Below are positions 1-6,560 of a stretch of 15,324 nt of DNA, in pieces. The notes below the pieces were generated by a model, which was not told the DNA's origin, searched no databases, and saw only the letters and a program-made list of their open reading frames with translations. The translations under genes were made by a program, and so were the position numbers. Origin of the DNA: Gemmatimonadales bacterium (GTDB taxonomy: Bacteria; Gemmatimonadota; Gemmatimonadetes; Gemmatimonadales; GWC2-71-9); assembly GCA_025924275.1 (NCBI GenBank), contig JAICEH010000021.1:1-15324 (forward strand), read 5' to 3'. Position 1 is the stretch's first letter, and the number at the start of each line of letters is the position of its first letter.

Positions 1-725
1 AGGCGGAGCGCCACCGTCTGCACCCGGCCCGCGGAGAGGCCGGTCTTGATCGTCTTCCAGAGGATCGGGCTCGCCTTGTAGCCCACCAGGCGGTCGAGGA
101 TCCGGCGGGCCTGCTGCGCGTCCACCTTCTTCGTGTCGATCGCACCAGGGTGCGCCATCGCCTCCTTCACCGCGTCCGCCGTGATCTCGTGGAAGAGCAC
201 GCGGTGGGTCGGCACCGTCGCCTCGATCTGGTCGGCGACGTGCCAGGCGATGGCCTCGCCCTCGCGGTCGGGGTCGGTGGCGATGTAGATGGCACTCGCG
301 CCCCGCGCCGCCCGCTTGATCTCGCCCAGCGTCTTGGTCTTGCCCTTGATGGTGACGTAGGTGGGCTGGAACCCGGCGTCCACGTCCACGCCGAGCACCC
401 GGGTGGGGAGGTCGCGGATGTGGCCCACCGTGGCGCGCACGTCGTAGCCGCGGCCCAGGTAGCGGCCGATGGACTTGGCCTTGGTGGGCGACTCGACGAT
501 GACCAGCGCGGCGCCGTTGGAGGACGGGCCTTCGGCCGACGGGGCGACGGAGCGACGGAGGGTCTTCTTCCGGGTCGACTTCGCCGTCCTGGTCGTCTTG
601 GCCGCCTTGGCGGACGCACCGGCGCCGCGGCGCGCCGAGGCACGGGGCTTCCCCGCCGCCTCAGCTGCCTGAGCCGTCTCGGCCGTCTCAGCCGCCCCAG
701 CCGTCTTGCTCTTCCTCTCCGTCAT
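1..725 (-). CDS. topA: DNA topoisomerase I, N-terminal part (cut by window edge)
   Basis: Type IA topoisomerase that relaxes negative supercoils through a transient tyrosine-DNA link. The 241 visible codons cover the Toprim domain and the start of the core. Seen: VIVESPTKAKSIGRYLG with catalytic Glu78; TDPDREGEAIAWH with metal ligands Asp151, Asp153 and Glu155; DAQQARRILDRLVGY near 202-216; and GLSAGRVQTVALR at the cut end. The catalytic tyrosine lies beyond the left edge. The ATG at 723-725 follows AAGGAG with a 4-base gap; an out-of-frame ATG at 727-729 is too close to that site. Odd: about 70 Ala/Lys/Arg/Thr-rich residues precede the Toprim strand, whereas bacterial TopA usually enters it within the first few residues. 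Part of this leader is an in-frame 9-bp repeat. The family call is firm; the role of the basic leader is unknown. Confidence 0.97.
   Translation of the reverse strand, partial: MTERKSKTAGAAETAETAQAAEAAGKPRASARRGAGASAKAAKTTRTAKSTRKKTLRRSVAPSAEGPSSNGAALVIVESPTKAKSIGRYLGRGYDVRATVGHIRDLPTRVLGVDVDAGFQPTYVTIKGKTKTLGEIKRAARGASAIYIATDPDREGEAIAWHVADQIEATVPTHRVLFHEITADAVKEAMAHPGAIDTKKVDAQQARRILDRLVGYKASPILWKTIKTGLSAGRVQTVALR
673..708 (-). repeat. 9-bp tandem repeat in the topA leader (4 copies)
   Basis: Four 9-bp units on the plus strand: GCCGTCTCG, GCCGTCTCA, GCCGCCCCA, GCCGTCTTG. Nine bases are three codons, so on the coding strand the array gives Lys/Glu-Thr-Ala and Gly-Ala-Ala triplets at TopA residues 7-18 without shifting the frame. 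The GCCGTC core recurs in other arrays of this window. Confidence 0.8.
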
Positions 726-853
726 TCATCTCCTTGCCCGCCATCCCGCCATCCGGCGAGGCGCCGAAGAAAACCCCCCGCGCGCCCCGCTGGCAAGCAC
801 CGACACTGTAAGCGATTGTGCCATAACAACCTACCGGCGAGCCCCGCCTTCAT

Positions 854-887
854 CCCGTCTTCCCGTCTTCCCGTCTTCCCGTCTTCC
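854..887. repeat. 8-bp tandem repeat CCCGTCTT (4.25 copies)
   Basis: Four perfect copies of CCCGTCTT plus two bases, ending on the last base of the aroK stop codon. It lies in the aroK-topA spacer (726-886). That spacer also holds two copies of CCCGCCAT (737-752) just upstream of the topA ribosome binding site and a lower-GC stretch near 805-835. No convincing promoter was recognised in the spacer. Confidence 0.85.
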
Positions 888-1405
888 TACCACCCCGCCA
901 GCAGCCGGGCCAGTCGCACGATCTCGTCCGCGGTCTCGGTGGGGAGGCCCTTGTCGTTCGGGATGGTCTGGTCGGCCCGCTGGTAGAACGCCTCCCGGTT
1001 CCCGAGCAGCTGGCGCATCCGGCCCACCGGGTCCTCGGAGAGGAGCATCGGGCGGTCGTGGTCCGCGGGGAGCCGGGCCGCCGCGGTGCTGGGGAGGACC
1101 TTGAGATAGATGACGAGCGCCCGGCCGCGGGCCGACTCGAGGTGGCCGGGCTGGGCCGCCCAGCCGCCGCCTGGCACCAGGATGCCCGGCGGGCCTCCCA
1201 GCGCCTCCTCCACCGCCTCGTGCTCCAGCTGGCGGAAGCGGCCCTCGCCGAACTCGGCGAAGATCCGCGCCACCGGCATCTGCATCCGGCGGACGATGAG
1301 CGTGTCGGGATCGGTGAAGGGCGCGCCCAGGCGCTCGGCGGCGAGCCGCCCGGCGGTGCTCTTCCCCGCGCCCGGGAGTCCGATGAGGACGACGTGCCTA
1401 GGCAT
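887..1405 (-). CDS. aroK: Shikimate kinase
   Basis: Phosphorylates shikimate at the 3-hydroxyl with ATP, step five of the cytosolic shikimate pathway. The 172 aa are normal for the family and all key sites are visible: Walker A GLPGAGKST (9-17); shikimate ligands Asp32 and Asp34 in FTDPD; Arg58 in GEGRFRQLE; the GGG loop 79-81; lid Arg118 in RPMLL; Arg137 in REAFYQRAD. The enzyme therefore looks complete and active. It starts 7 bases after the aroC stop, and that junction is made of an 8-bp repeat, leaving no recognisable Shine-Dalgarno sequence. Translation may depend on coupling to aroC (inference). aroL would be a synonym choice; the family assignment is firm. Confidence 0.95.
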   Translation of the reverse strand: MPRHVVLIGLPGAGKSTAGRLAAERLGAPFTDPDTLIVRRMQMPVARIFAEFGEGRFRQLEHEAVEEALGGPPGILVPGGGWAAQPGHLESARGRALVIYLKVLPSTAAARLPADHDRPMLLSEDPVGRMRQLLGNREAFYQRADQTIPNDKGLPTETADEIVRLARLLAGW

Positions 1406-1445
1406 GGTCGGGCTATCGGACGGTCGGACGGTCGGGCTGTCGGGC
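1406..1445. repeat. 8-bp tandem repeat GGTCGGAC-type at the aroC-aroK junction (5 units)
   Basis: Five exact-length 8-bp units: GGTCGGGC, TATCGGAC, GGTCGGAC, GGTCGGGC, TGTCGGGC. The array fills the 7-base gap before the aroK ATG, contains the aroC stop codon (1413-1415) and encodes the last AroC residues (QPDRPTVR). Confidence 0.85.
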
Positions 1446-2621
1446 CGCGAGCGCCGCGAGGTATCCCGCGAGGTTCCGCTTCATCTCCTCCAGCGAGTCC
1501 CCGCCGCACTTCTCCAGCAGCGCGTCGGCCAGCACCAGGGCGGTCATCGCCTCGGCGATGACGCCCATCGCCGGCACCGCCGTCACGTCGCTCCGCTCGC
1601 TCTGCGCCTGGGCCGCCTCGCCGGTGTCGAGGTGCACGGTCGGGAGCGGCTGCATCAGGGTGGCGATCGGCTTCATCGCCACCCGGAGCACCAGCGGTTC
1701 GCCGTTGGTCATCCCCGCCTCGAGGCCGCCGGCGCGGTTGGCGGCGCGGCGGTAGCCGCCGCGCGTGGCGTCGCCCGCGCCGCCGGGGAGGATCGGGTCG
1801 TGGACCGCGGAGCCGGGCCGGGCCGCCGCCTCGAAGCCGAGGCCCACCGCCACGCCCTTGACCGCGGGGATGCTCATCAGGGCCGCCGCGAGCCGGCCGT
1901 CGAGCTTCCGGTCCCAGCTCACGTGGCTGCCGAGGCCCACCGGGAGGCCGCGTGCCACCACCTCGACCTCGCCGCCCAGGGTGTCACCGGCGGCCTTGGC
2001 CGCATCGATGCGCGCCATCATCTCCGCCTCCGCGGCGCGGTCGAGCACCCGGACCGGCGAGGCATCGGCCGCGGCGTTGAGCGGCGCCGGCCACTCGGCC
2101 GGCTCGGCGGCGCGCACGCCACCCAGGGCCACCACGTGGCTCCCGATCTCGACCCCCACCTCCTCGAGGAGCCGGCGGGCCACGGCGCCGGCCGCCACCC
2201 GCGCCGCCGTCTCCCGGGCGCTGGCCCGCTCCAGCACGTCGCGGGCGTCCTGCCGCCCGTACTTGAGCACCCCGGCCAGGTCGGCGTGGCCCGGCCGCGG
2301 GCGCGCCACCCGGCGGCGGCGCGGCTCACCGGGCACGCCCTCCGGGGCCATCACGTCCTCCCAGTTGGCCCAGTCGAGGTTCCGGATCAGCATCGCCACC
2401 GGGGAGCCCAGCGTCTCGCCGGCGCGCACGCCGGCCAGCCACTCGATCCGGTCCTGCTCGATCTTCATCCGGGCGCCCCGCCCGTAGCCCTGCATCCGGC
2501 GGGCGAGCTCGCGGTCCACCGCCTCGGCCCCCAGCGGCAGGCCGGCCGGCAGCCCCTCCACCACGGCCACGAGGCCGCGGCCGTGGGACTCGCCGGCGGT
2601 GGTGAAGGTCAGTCGACCCAC
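1413..2621 (-). CDS. aroC: Chorismate synthase
   Basis: Converts 5-enolpyruvylshikimate-3-phosphate to chorismate using reduced FMN, the last shikimate-pathway step. From the GTG at 2619-2621 the protein has 402 aa, normal for the family. Motifs: GESHG at 10-14 with His13; RPGHAD with His112; KYGRQDARDVLERASARET (120-138); later GGLEAGMTNGEP and an EAM...LAD helix near the C terminus. Both conserved histidines are present. The start is set by AAAGGAGG four bases upstream. The frame stays open another 69 codons through a 13-bp repeat array, but that Pro/Ser-rich stretch has no family counterpart. The frequent GRHD motif reads ERSD here, a minor deviation. aroK follows 7 bases downstream, probably in the same transcript. 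Confidence 0.95.
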   Translation of the reverse strand: MGRLTFTTAGESHGRGLVAVVEGLPAGLPLGAEAVDRELARRMQGYGRGARMKIEQDRIEWLAGVRAGETLGSPVAMLIRNLDWANWEDVMAPEGVPGEPRRRRVARPRPGHADLAGVLKYGRQDARDVLERASARETAARVAAGAVARRLLEEVGVEIGSHVVALGGVRAAEPAEWPAPLNAAADASPVRVLDRAAEAEMMARIDAAKAAGDTLGGEVEVVARGLPVGLGSHVSWDRKLDGRLAAALMSIPAVKGVAVGLGFEAAARPGSAVHDPILPGGAGDATRGGYRRAANRAGGLEAGMTNGEPLVLRVAMKPIATLMQPLPTVHLDTGEAAQAQSERSDVTAVPAMGVIAEAMTALVLADALLEKCGGDSLEEMKRNLAGYLAALAARQPDRPTVR

Positions 2622-2625
2622 TCGT

Positions 2626-2633
2626 CCTCCTTT
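2626..2633 (-). promoter_or_regulatory. Ribosome binding site of aroC, decides the GTG start
   Basis: AAAGGAGG on the minus strand, four bases before the GTG. It is among the strongest Shine-Dalgarno matches in the window and marks the 402-aa form rather than the longer open frame upstream. Confidence 0.8.
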
Positions 2634-2644
2634 CACTTCCCCGG

Positions 2645-2773
2645 CGGCTGAACTGGGCGGCTGAACACGGCGGCTGAACTGGGCGGCTGGACCCGGCGGC
2701 TGAACTGGGCGGCTGAACCCGGCGGCTGAACACGGCGGCTGAACTGGGCGGCTGGACCCGGCGGCTAGGACGG
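2645..2773. repeat. 13-bp tandem array, left arm (9 full units plus one degenerate)
   Basis: Nine consecutive 13-bp units from 2645 to 2761. With A=CGGCTGAACTGGG, B=CGGCTGAACACGG, C=CGGCTGGACCCGG and D=CGGCTGAACCCGG the order is A B A C A D B A C, so the 39-bp block B-A-C occurs twice. A shorter damaged unit ends at 2773. The array lies upstream of aroC in a spacer with no gene. Confidence 0.93.
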
Positions 2774-2785
2774 CCGAGCCGTCCT
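2767..2785. repeat. Inverted repeat at the junction of the two 13-bp arrays
   Basis: AGGACGGC, loop CGA, GCCGTCCT: a perfect 8-bp stem with a 3-base loop. It sits where the CGGCTG-oriented array gives way to the CAGCCG-oriented array, so it marks a centre of symmetry. Confidence 0.8.
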
Positions 2786-2854
2786 CTCCAGCCGTCCCTC
2801 CCAGCCGTCCTTCACAGCCGTCCCCCACAGCCGTCCCCCACAGCCGTCCCCCAA
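2777..2854. repeat. 13-bp tandem array, right arm (6 units)
   Basis: Six consecutive 13-bp units: AGCCGTCCTCTCC, AGCCGTCCCTCCC, AGCCGTCCTTCAC, AGCCGTCCCCCAC (twice), AGCCGTCCCCCAA. Same period as the left arm, but the shared CAGCCG core is on the opposite strand, so the two arrays face each other. With the left arm and the hairpin at 2861-2884 this accounts for most of the gene-free stretch 2622-2931. Confidence 0.9.
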
Positions 2855-2860
2855 ACGCCA

Positions 2861-2884
2861 GAGCCCGGCACGCTGGCCGGGCTC
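2861..2884 (-). terminator. Terminator-like hairpin after pilQ
   Basis: GAGCCCGGC, 6-base loop, GCCGGGCTC: a perfect 9-bp stem starting 47 bases past the pilQ stop. The minus-strand downstream flank has only a short TTT, so it is a weak intrinsic terminator at best. It would separate the pil operon from aroC. Confidence 0.6.
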
Positions 2885-2931
2885 ACCCGAGAGGCGGACC
2901 GCTCGAGGCGGCCCGGGTCACGGCAGGCGGG

Positions 2932-4719
2932 TCAAGGCGCGGCGGCGGCCACTTCCTCGTCGTCGAGGATCCGGGGAGTGACCAGGATGATCAGGTCCTT
3001 CCGGTTCTCGGTGTTGGTGGTGAAGCTGAACAGGCCGCCCACGATCGGCAAGCCGCTGAGGAGCGGGATGCCCGACCGGGCCCGGGTGACGCTGGTGACC
3101 GTGAGGCCGCCGATCACCGCGGTCTGGCCGTCGTTCACCAGCAGCTGGTTGGAGGCGCGCTGGGTCTGGATGTTGAAGCCCAGGTCGGCCGCGGCCAGCG
3201 TCTGGACCGCCGAGCGCTCGGTCTCGATCTCCATCAGGACCTGGCCGTTGTTGGTGACGCGGGGCGTCACCGTCAGCCGGATGCCGGTCTCCTTGAACTG
3301 CACCGTGGCGCGCGGGGCGCCCCCGGTGCCGACTGAGGAGTAGTCCACGATGCGGACCGGCGTCTCCTCACCCACGAGGATGTCGGCCTTCCGGTTGTCC
3401 AGCGTGGTGATCAGGGGTTCGGCCTGGATGTCCGCCAGGTCGATCCGCTGCAGCGCGCTCAGGAACGTGGTGAGCGAGAACCCGCCCAGCGCCGTGGACC
3501 AGACCAGGTCCAGCGCCGAGCCGTTGATCTCGGAGTTGGCGTTGGCGATGGCCGAGACCGCGTTGCCGCCCAGGTCGATCACGTTGACGTTGGGCTCGAA
3601 GGTCTCGCCCGGCTCGCCGTTCGGGTCCTGCCGCTGCACCAGCTGGTTGAAGAACTGGTTGTCGTCGCCCAGGTCGTACTGGAAGCCGAGCGCCATCAGG
3701 TCGGTCCGGTCGACGAAGATGATCTTCGCCTGGATCGACACCTGCGGCGTCCGGACGTCGAGCCGGCGCACGAAGTCCGACACCCGGTCGAGCCGGCTGC
3801 GGGTCTCGGTGATGATGAGCGAGTTGGAGGCGGTGTCCGGCACCACGCTGCCGCGCCCCTTGGTCAGGATGCCCTCGGTGCTCTTCGCCACCTCGGCGGC
3901 CTTGGCGTAGTTGAGCCGCACCAGCTGGGTGGAGAGGGGCTCGAGCGAGTCCAGCGCCGACAGCGCCTGGGGCGAGTCCACCCGGATGATCCCGCCGGGC
4001 ATCTCCTGGGCCGAGAGCCCCTGGGCCGCGAGCACGGCGCCGAGCGCCGCCGGCCAGGGCTGGTCCTTGATCTCGGCCGAGACCGTCCCGGTGATGTCCT
4101 TGCCCAGGATGATGCTGCGGCCGCTGAAGGCGGCGAAGCCCGCCACCACGTCGGCGATCTCCGCGTTGTCCCAGGTGGCCGTCATCCGCGGCTGCGGGTC
4201 CTGGCTGGCCGTGCGGAGCGCCACGGCGCCGGCCGGGGTCACCTCGCGCGAGCGCGGCGCGGCGCTGGCGTCGGGCCGCTCGGCGGCGAGGGCCGCCGGC
4301 GCGGTGGACGACCAGGCCAGGAAGGCGCGGTCGGCGCCGAAGGACACCCGCACCGCGGCATCCCCCCGCTCCACCGAGTATTCCCGGACCGCGTCGAGCT
4401 CCAGCACCACCCGGACCACGCCGGGCGCGTACTGGGCGTAGCGGACGTTCACGATGCCCGCGCGGTTCATCCCGTCGTACGCGGCGCGCATCGCCGGGGA
4501 GAGCCGGGCGCCGGTCAGGTCGAGCACCAGGCGGGCGGGATTGGCGAGGGTGAAGTCGCGGACCGAGACCGCGCCGCTCACGTCGATGACGAGATCGGCA
4601 CGGCCGGGGGCCGAGACCACGCTCACCGCGGTCACCTCGGCGTCGGGCGGCGTGGCCGCGGCGACGGAGGGCGCGGCCAGCAACAGCGCCGCGAGGGCGA
4701 ACCGGTGGAAACGGATCAT
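2932..4719 (-). CDS. pilQ: Type IV pilus secretin PilQ
   Basis: Outer-membrane secretin: a ring of subunits through which the pilus passes. The 595 aa begin with a signal peptide (MIRFHRFALAALLLAAPSVA, cleavage near 22). Then come one AMIN domain (about 30-128, predicted peptidoglycan binding), an N0/STN domain (180-248), an N1/NolW-type domain (264-345) and the secretin barrel (about 428-585). The barrel carries the signature around SGIPLLSGLPIVGGLF (549-564), followed by DLIILVTPRIL. A Gln/Asn-rich loop at 352-380 splits N1 from the barrel. The ATG overlaps the pilP stop as ATGA, so the two are coupled. It is the last gene of pilM-N-O-P-Q. One AMIN domain, rather than two or three, makes it shorter than many PilQ proteins (700 aa or more). 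Confidence 0.96.
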   Translation of the reverse strand: MIRFHRFALAALLLAAPSVAAATPPDAEVTAVSVVSAPGRADLVIDVSGAVSVRDFTLANPARLVLDLTGARLSPAMRAAYDGMNRAGIVNVRYAQYAPGVVRVVLELDAVREYSVERGDAAVRVSFGADRAFLAWSSTAPAALAAERPDASAAPRSREVTPAGAVALRTASQDPQPRMTATWDNAEIADVVAGFAAFSGRSIILGKDITGTVSAEIKDQPWPAALGAVLAAQGLSAQEMPGGIIRVDSPQALSALDSLEPLSTQLVRLNYAKAAEVAKSTEGILTKGRGSVVPDTASNSLIITETRSRLDRVSDFVRRLDVRTPQVSIQAKIIFVDRTDLMALGFQYDLGDDNQFFNQLVQRQDPNGEPGETFEPNVNVIDLGGNAVSAIANANSEINGSALDLVWSTALGGFSLTTFLSALQRIDLADIQAEPLITTLDNRKADILVGEETPVRIVDYSSVGTGGAPRATVQFKETGIRLTVTPRVTNNGQVLMEIETERSAVQTLAAADLGFNIQTQRASNQLLVNDGQTAVIGGLTVTSVTRARSGIPLLSGLPIVGGLFSFTTNTENRKDLIILVTPRILDDEEVAAAAP

Positions 4720-5231
4720 TGGAACTCAACCTCCCGCTTGGGCAGGGACAGGGTCTCCTGCCGCTCGTAGCCGAAATCCTCGATGCTGAAGAGCACGTCG
4801 CGTTCGCGTACCGACACCACGCCCAGCCGGCCGGCCCGGTCGCCGGCGCGCATGCTGTACCGCCTGCCGCTCACCCGGTCCCGGAGGACCGCCACGCTCC
4901 GCGCCGGGCGCGCGCCGTCATAGTAGATCCCGAGCAGCTGCAGGTCGGCGAACTCCGGGCCGATCTGCTCCGCGTCGAGCAGCGAGAGGAACGGGTCCCG
5001 CCCGCCGCCGCCGTAGGCGAAGGTCTCGCGCCGCACCCGGTCGCTGGCCAGGCCCGCGGTGTCGAGCGGCACGGCCTGGGCCGCGGCCGCCCGGGCCCGG
5101 CGCACGCTGTCCCGCACCGCCTGCACGTTCACCGCCGCGGCGGTGTCCGCCGCTGCCGCCGCGCCCTCCTCCCCGCCGCCGCACGCGGCGGCCCCGAGGA
5201 GGAGCGAGAGGCCGAGGAGGTGGCTGCGCAT
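4716..5231 (-). CDS. pilP: Type IV pilus inner-membrane lipoprotein PilP
   Basis: Periplasmic lipoprotein that links PilN/PilO to the N0 domain of PilQ. From the ATG at 5229-5231 it has 171 aa. A lipoprotein-type signal ends in LLLGAAAC; Ala at -3 makes the lipobox slightly atypical. An Ala-rich disordered linker follows, then the hallmark GGRDPFLSLL and a small beta domain (LQLLGIYYDG to the C terminus) matching the PilP fold. The ATG overlaps the pilO stop as TGATG; a GTG one codon earlier (5232-5234) would overlap as GTGA and is equally possible. A GGGAG lies 7 bases before that GTG and 10 before the ATG. The stop overlaps the pilQ start. Sequence similarity is modest, so the call leans on DPF, lipobox and position. 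Confidence 0.9.
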   Translation of the reverse strand: MRSHLLGLSLLLGAAACGGGEEGAAAAADTAAAVNVQAVRDSVRRARAAAAQAVPLDTAGLASDRVRRETFAYGGGGRDPFLSLLDAEQIGPEFADLQLLGIYYDGARPARSVAVLRDRVSGRRYSMRAGDRAGRLGVVSVRERDVLFSIEDFGYERQETLSLPKREVEFQ

Positions 5232-5848
5232 CACTGGGCCGCTCCCGTCGTGTCCGACTTCACGTAGGTCCGCACCTGGAACTGCGCCTGGAGCATCGCC
5301 CCCGTCGTGTCGCCCAGCGCCCTGGCCTTCTGCGCCTCGGCGGGGCCCACCCGCACGTCCACCGGCACGATGATCCGCGGCAGGCTCGCCACGTCCGCCA
5401 TGAATTGCCCGATCTGGTCGTACCGGCCGATCACCGCCATCCCGTACCTCTGGGTGGCGAACGGCGCCGGGCCGGCCTCCTGCGGCAGCGGCGACACCTG
5501 CGACAGCGTCACCCCGCGGATCCGCGCCCGCGTCGTGATGGCATCGAGCAGGTTCGGCACCTCGCTCCGCTCCGGCACCAGCCGGCGGAGCAGGAGCAGG
5601 CTCGCGCGGTAGGTCTCGACCCGCTGGCGGAGGTCCTCCGCCGTCCCGCGGGCCAGCTCCTGCTTGGCGCTGTCGATCTGCGCCTCGAAGATGGCGATCG
5701 TGTCCTTCACCGCCTGGACCCGCGCCCGGCGGGCCTGCAGCCCCTGGAGGCCGACCATCTCGATGCCGGCGCCGGTGTAGAACGCGTAGACCGCGAGCAC
5801 GGCCAGGAGCGCGATGAGGATCGGGGTCGACCGGGAGTTGGCGGCCAT
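5231..5848 (-). CDS. pilO: Type IV pilus alignment protein PilO
   Basis: Bitopic inner-membrane protein that pairs with PilN in the alignment subcomplex. The 205 aa start at the ATG 5846-5848 with MAANSRSTPILIALL. One membrane helix spans about residues 8-28. A coiled coil rich in Glu/Gln/Arg follows (about 35-90, including LRQRVETYRASLLLLRRLVP), then a ferredoxin-like periplasmic domain from about 95 (RARIRGVTLSQVSP, later FMADVASLPRIIVP). The start lies 2 bases after the pilN stop; GAGG overlapping that stop gives a 5-base spacing. The reading frame stays open far upstream into pilN, but that stretch is a shadow of pilN. It forms an overlapping cassette with pilN and pilP. Confidence 0.93.
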   Translation of the reverse strand: MAANSRSTPILIALLAVLAVYAFYTGAGIEMVGLQGLQARRARVQAVKDTIAIFEAQIDSAKQELARGTAEDLRQRVETYRASLLLLRRLVPERSEVPNLLDAITTRARIRGVTLSQVSPLPQEAGPAPFATQRYGMAVIGRYDQIGQFMADVASLPRIIVPVDVRVGPAEAQKARALGDTTGAMLQAQFQVRTYVKSDTTGAAQ

Positions 5849-5850
5849 CG

Positions 5851-6540
5851 CTACCTCACCGACTCGCTGAGGGGGACGGTCCGGATGTAGGCCGAATCCG
5901 CCCGTTCGAAGGTCGCCCGGATCCCGAACGCCGTCACCGCGCGCTCCTTCTCCACCACGGTCTCGGCGGAGAGGGCGGTGACCCCGGTGAGCCAGGGCGA
6001 GGCCTCCAGCTCCCGGAGGAAGCGGGTGTAGGCCTGGATGTCCACGGTGCGGCCCTCGATCAGCACCTCGGTGCGCCGGGGCGGGGTGACGCCGCCCGCC
6101 GTGTCCGCCGGGGTGATGGGCCGCGCCTGCGCCTGCACGTTGGTGAGCCAGGTGTAGGCCGGGAGCGCGCGGGCCACCTCGTCGAGGATGTGGGCCCAGA
6201 CGTAGCGCTCGCCGTCCACCTGCCGGATGGTGCTGATCTGCGAGAGCACCGAGTCCCGGATCAGTTCCTCGCGCCGCTTGGCGGCGACGAAGTTCCGGAA
6301 CCGCTCGTGCTCCGCGCGGGTCTCCTCCAGCTGCGGCTCGAGCTTGCCGAGCTGCGCCTGGCCCAGGAGCCACGAGCCGCCCAGGAAGAGCAGGGCCAGC
6401 GCCCAGGCCCCGCCCGCCAGCAGCATCATCGGGTCCTGGACCCGGGTCCCGAGCGCCTTGAACCGCTCGCCCAGCCCGGCCAGCGGGTTGCCGGCGGCGC
6501 GCTTGCGCTTGAGGCCGGGACGCAGGTTGATCTCGATCAT
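5851..6540 (-). CDS. pilN: Type IV pilus alignment protein PilN
   Basis: Inner-membrane partner of PilO whose short cytoplasmic N terminus docks on PilM. The 229 aa open with MIEINLRPG, which matches the INLLP-type PilM-binding peptide of the family. A basic cytoplasmic segment follows, then one membrane helix at about 38-60 (LLAGGAWALALLFLGGSWLL), a coiled coil (about 61-100, PQLEETRAEHERF) and a periplasmic ferredoxin-like domain containing EVLIEGRTVDIQAYTRFLREL. The cytoplasmic part is longer (about 37 residues) than in many PilN proteins. It starts 20 bases after the pilM stop with only a weak GGAA upstream, and ends 2 bases before pilO. Confidence 0.94.
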   Translation of the reverse strand: MIEINLRPGLKRKRAAGNPLAGLGERFKALGTRVQDPMMLLAGGAWALALLFLGGSWLLGQAQLGKLEPQLEETRAEHERFRNFVAAKRREELIRDSVLSQISTIRQVDGERYVWAHILDEVARALPAYTWLTNVQAQARPITPADTAGGVTPPRRTEVLIEGRTVDIQAYTRFLRELEASPWLTGVTALSAETVVEKERAVTAFGIRATFERADSAYIRTVPLSESVR

Positions 6541-6560
6541 GGGCGTTCCGTGACCCGGGG

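Noticed and set aside
805..830. Sigma-54-like TGGCACA upstream of topA on the minus strand
   Set aside because: No GC at the required -12 spacing, and a housekeeping gene is an unlikely sigma-54 target.
150..986. Long plus-strand open frames opposite topA, aroC, the regulator and others (e.g. 11223-14402)
   Set aside because: They mirror real minus-strand genes in high-GC DNA, are His/Arg/Gly-rich with no recognisable domain, and run across several genes and repeats.
2622..2828. In-frame 69-codon N-terminal extension of AroC (Pro/Ser/Gln-rich)
   Set aside because: It is a translation of the 13-bp array. A strong AAAGGAGG precedes the GTG at 2619-2621, and known chorismate synthases start right before the GESHG motif.
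5231..6373. 380-codon frame suggesting a longer PilO
   Set aside because: The upstream part is pilN read in another frame. The ATG at 5846-5848 has a ribosome binding site and the standard membrane-helix start.
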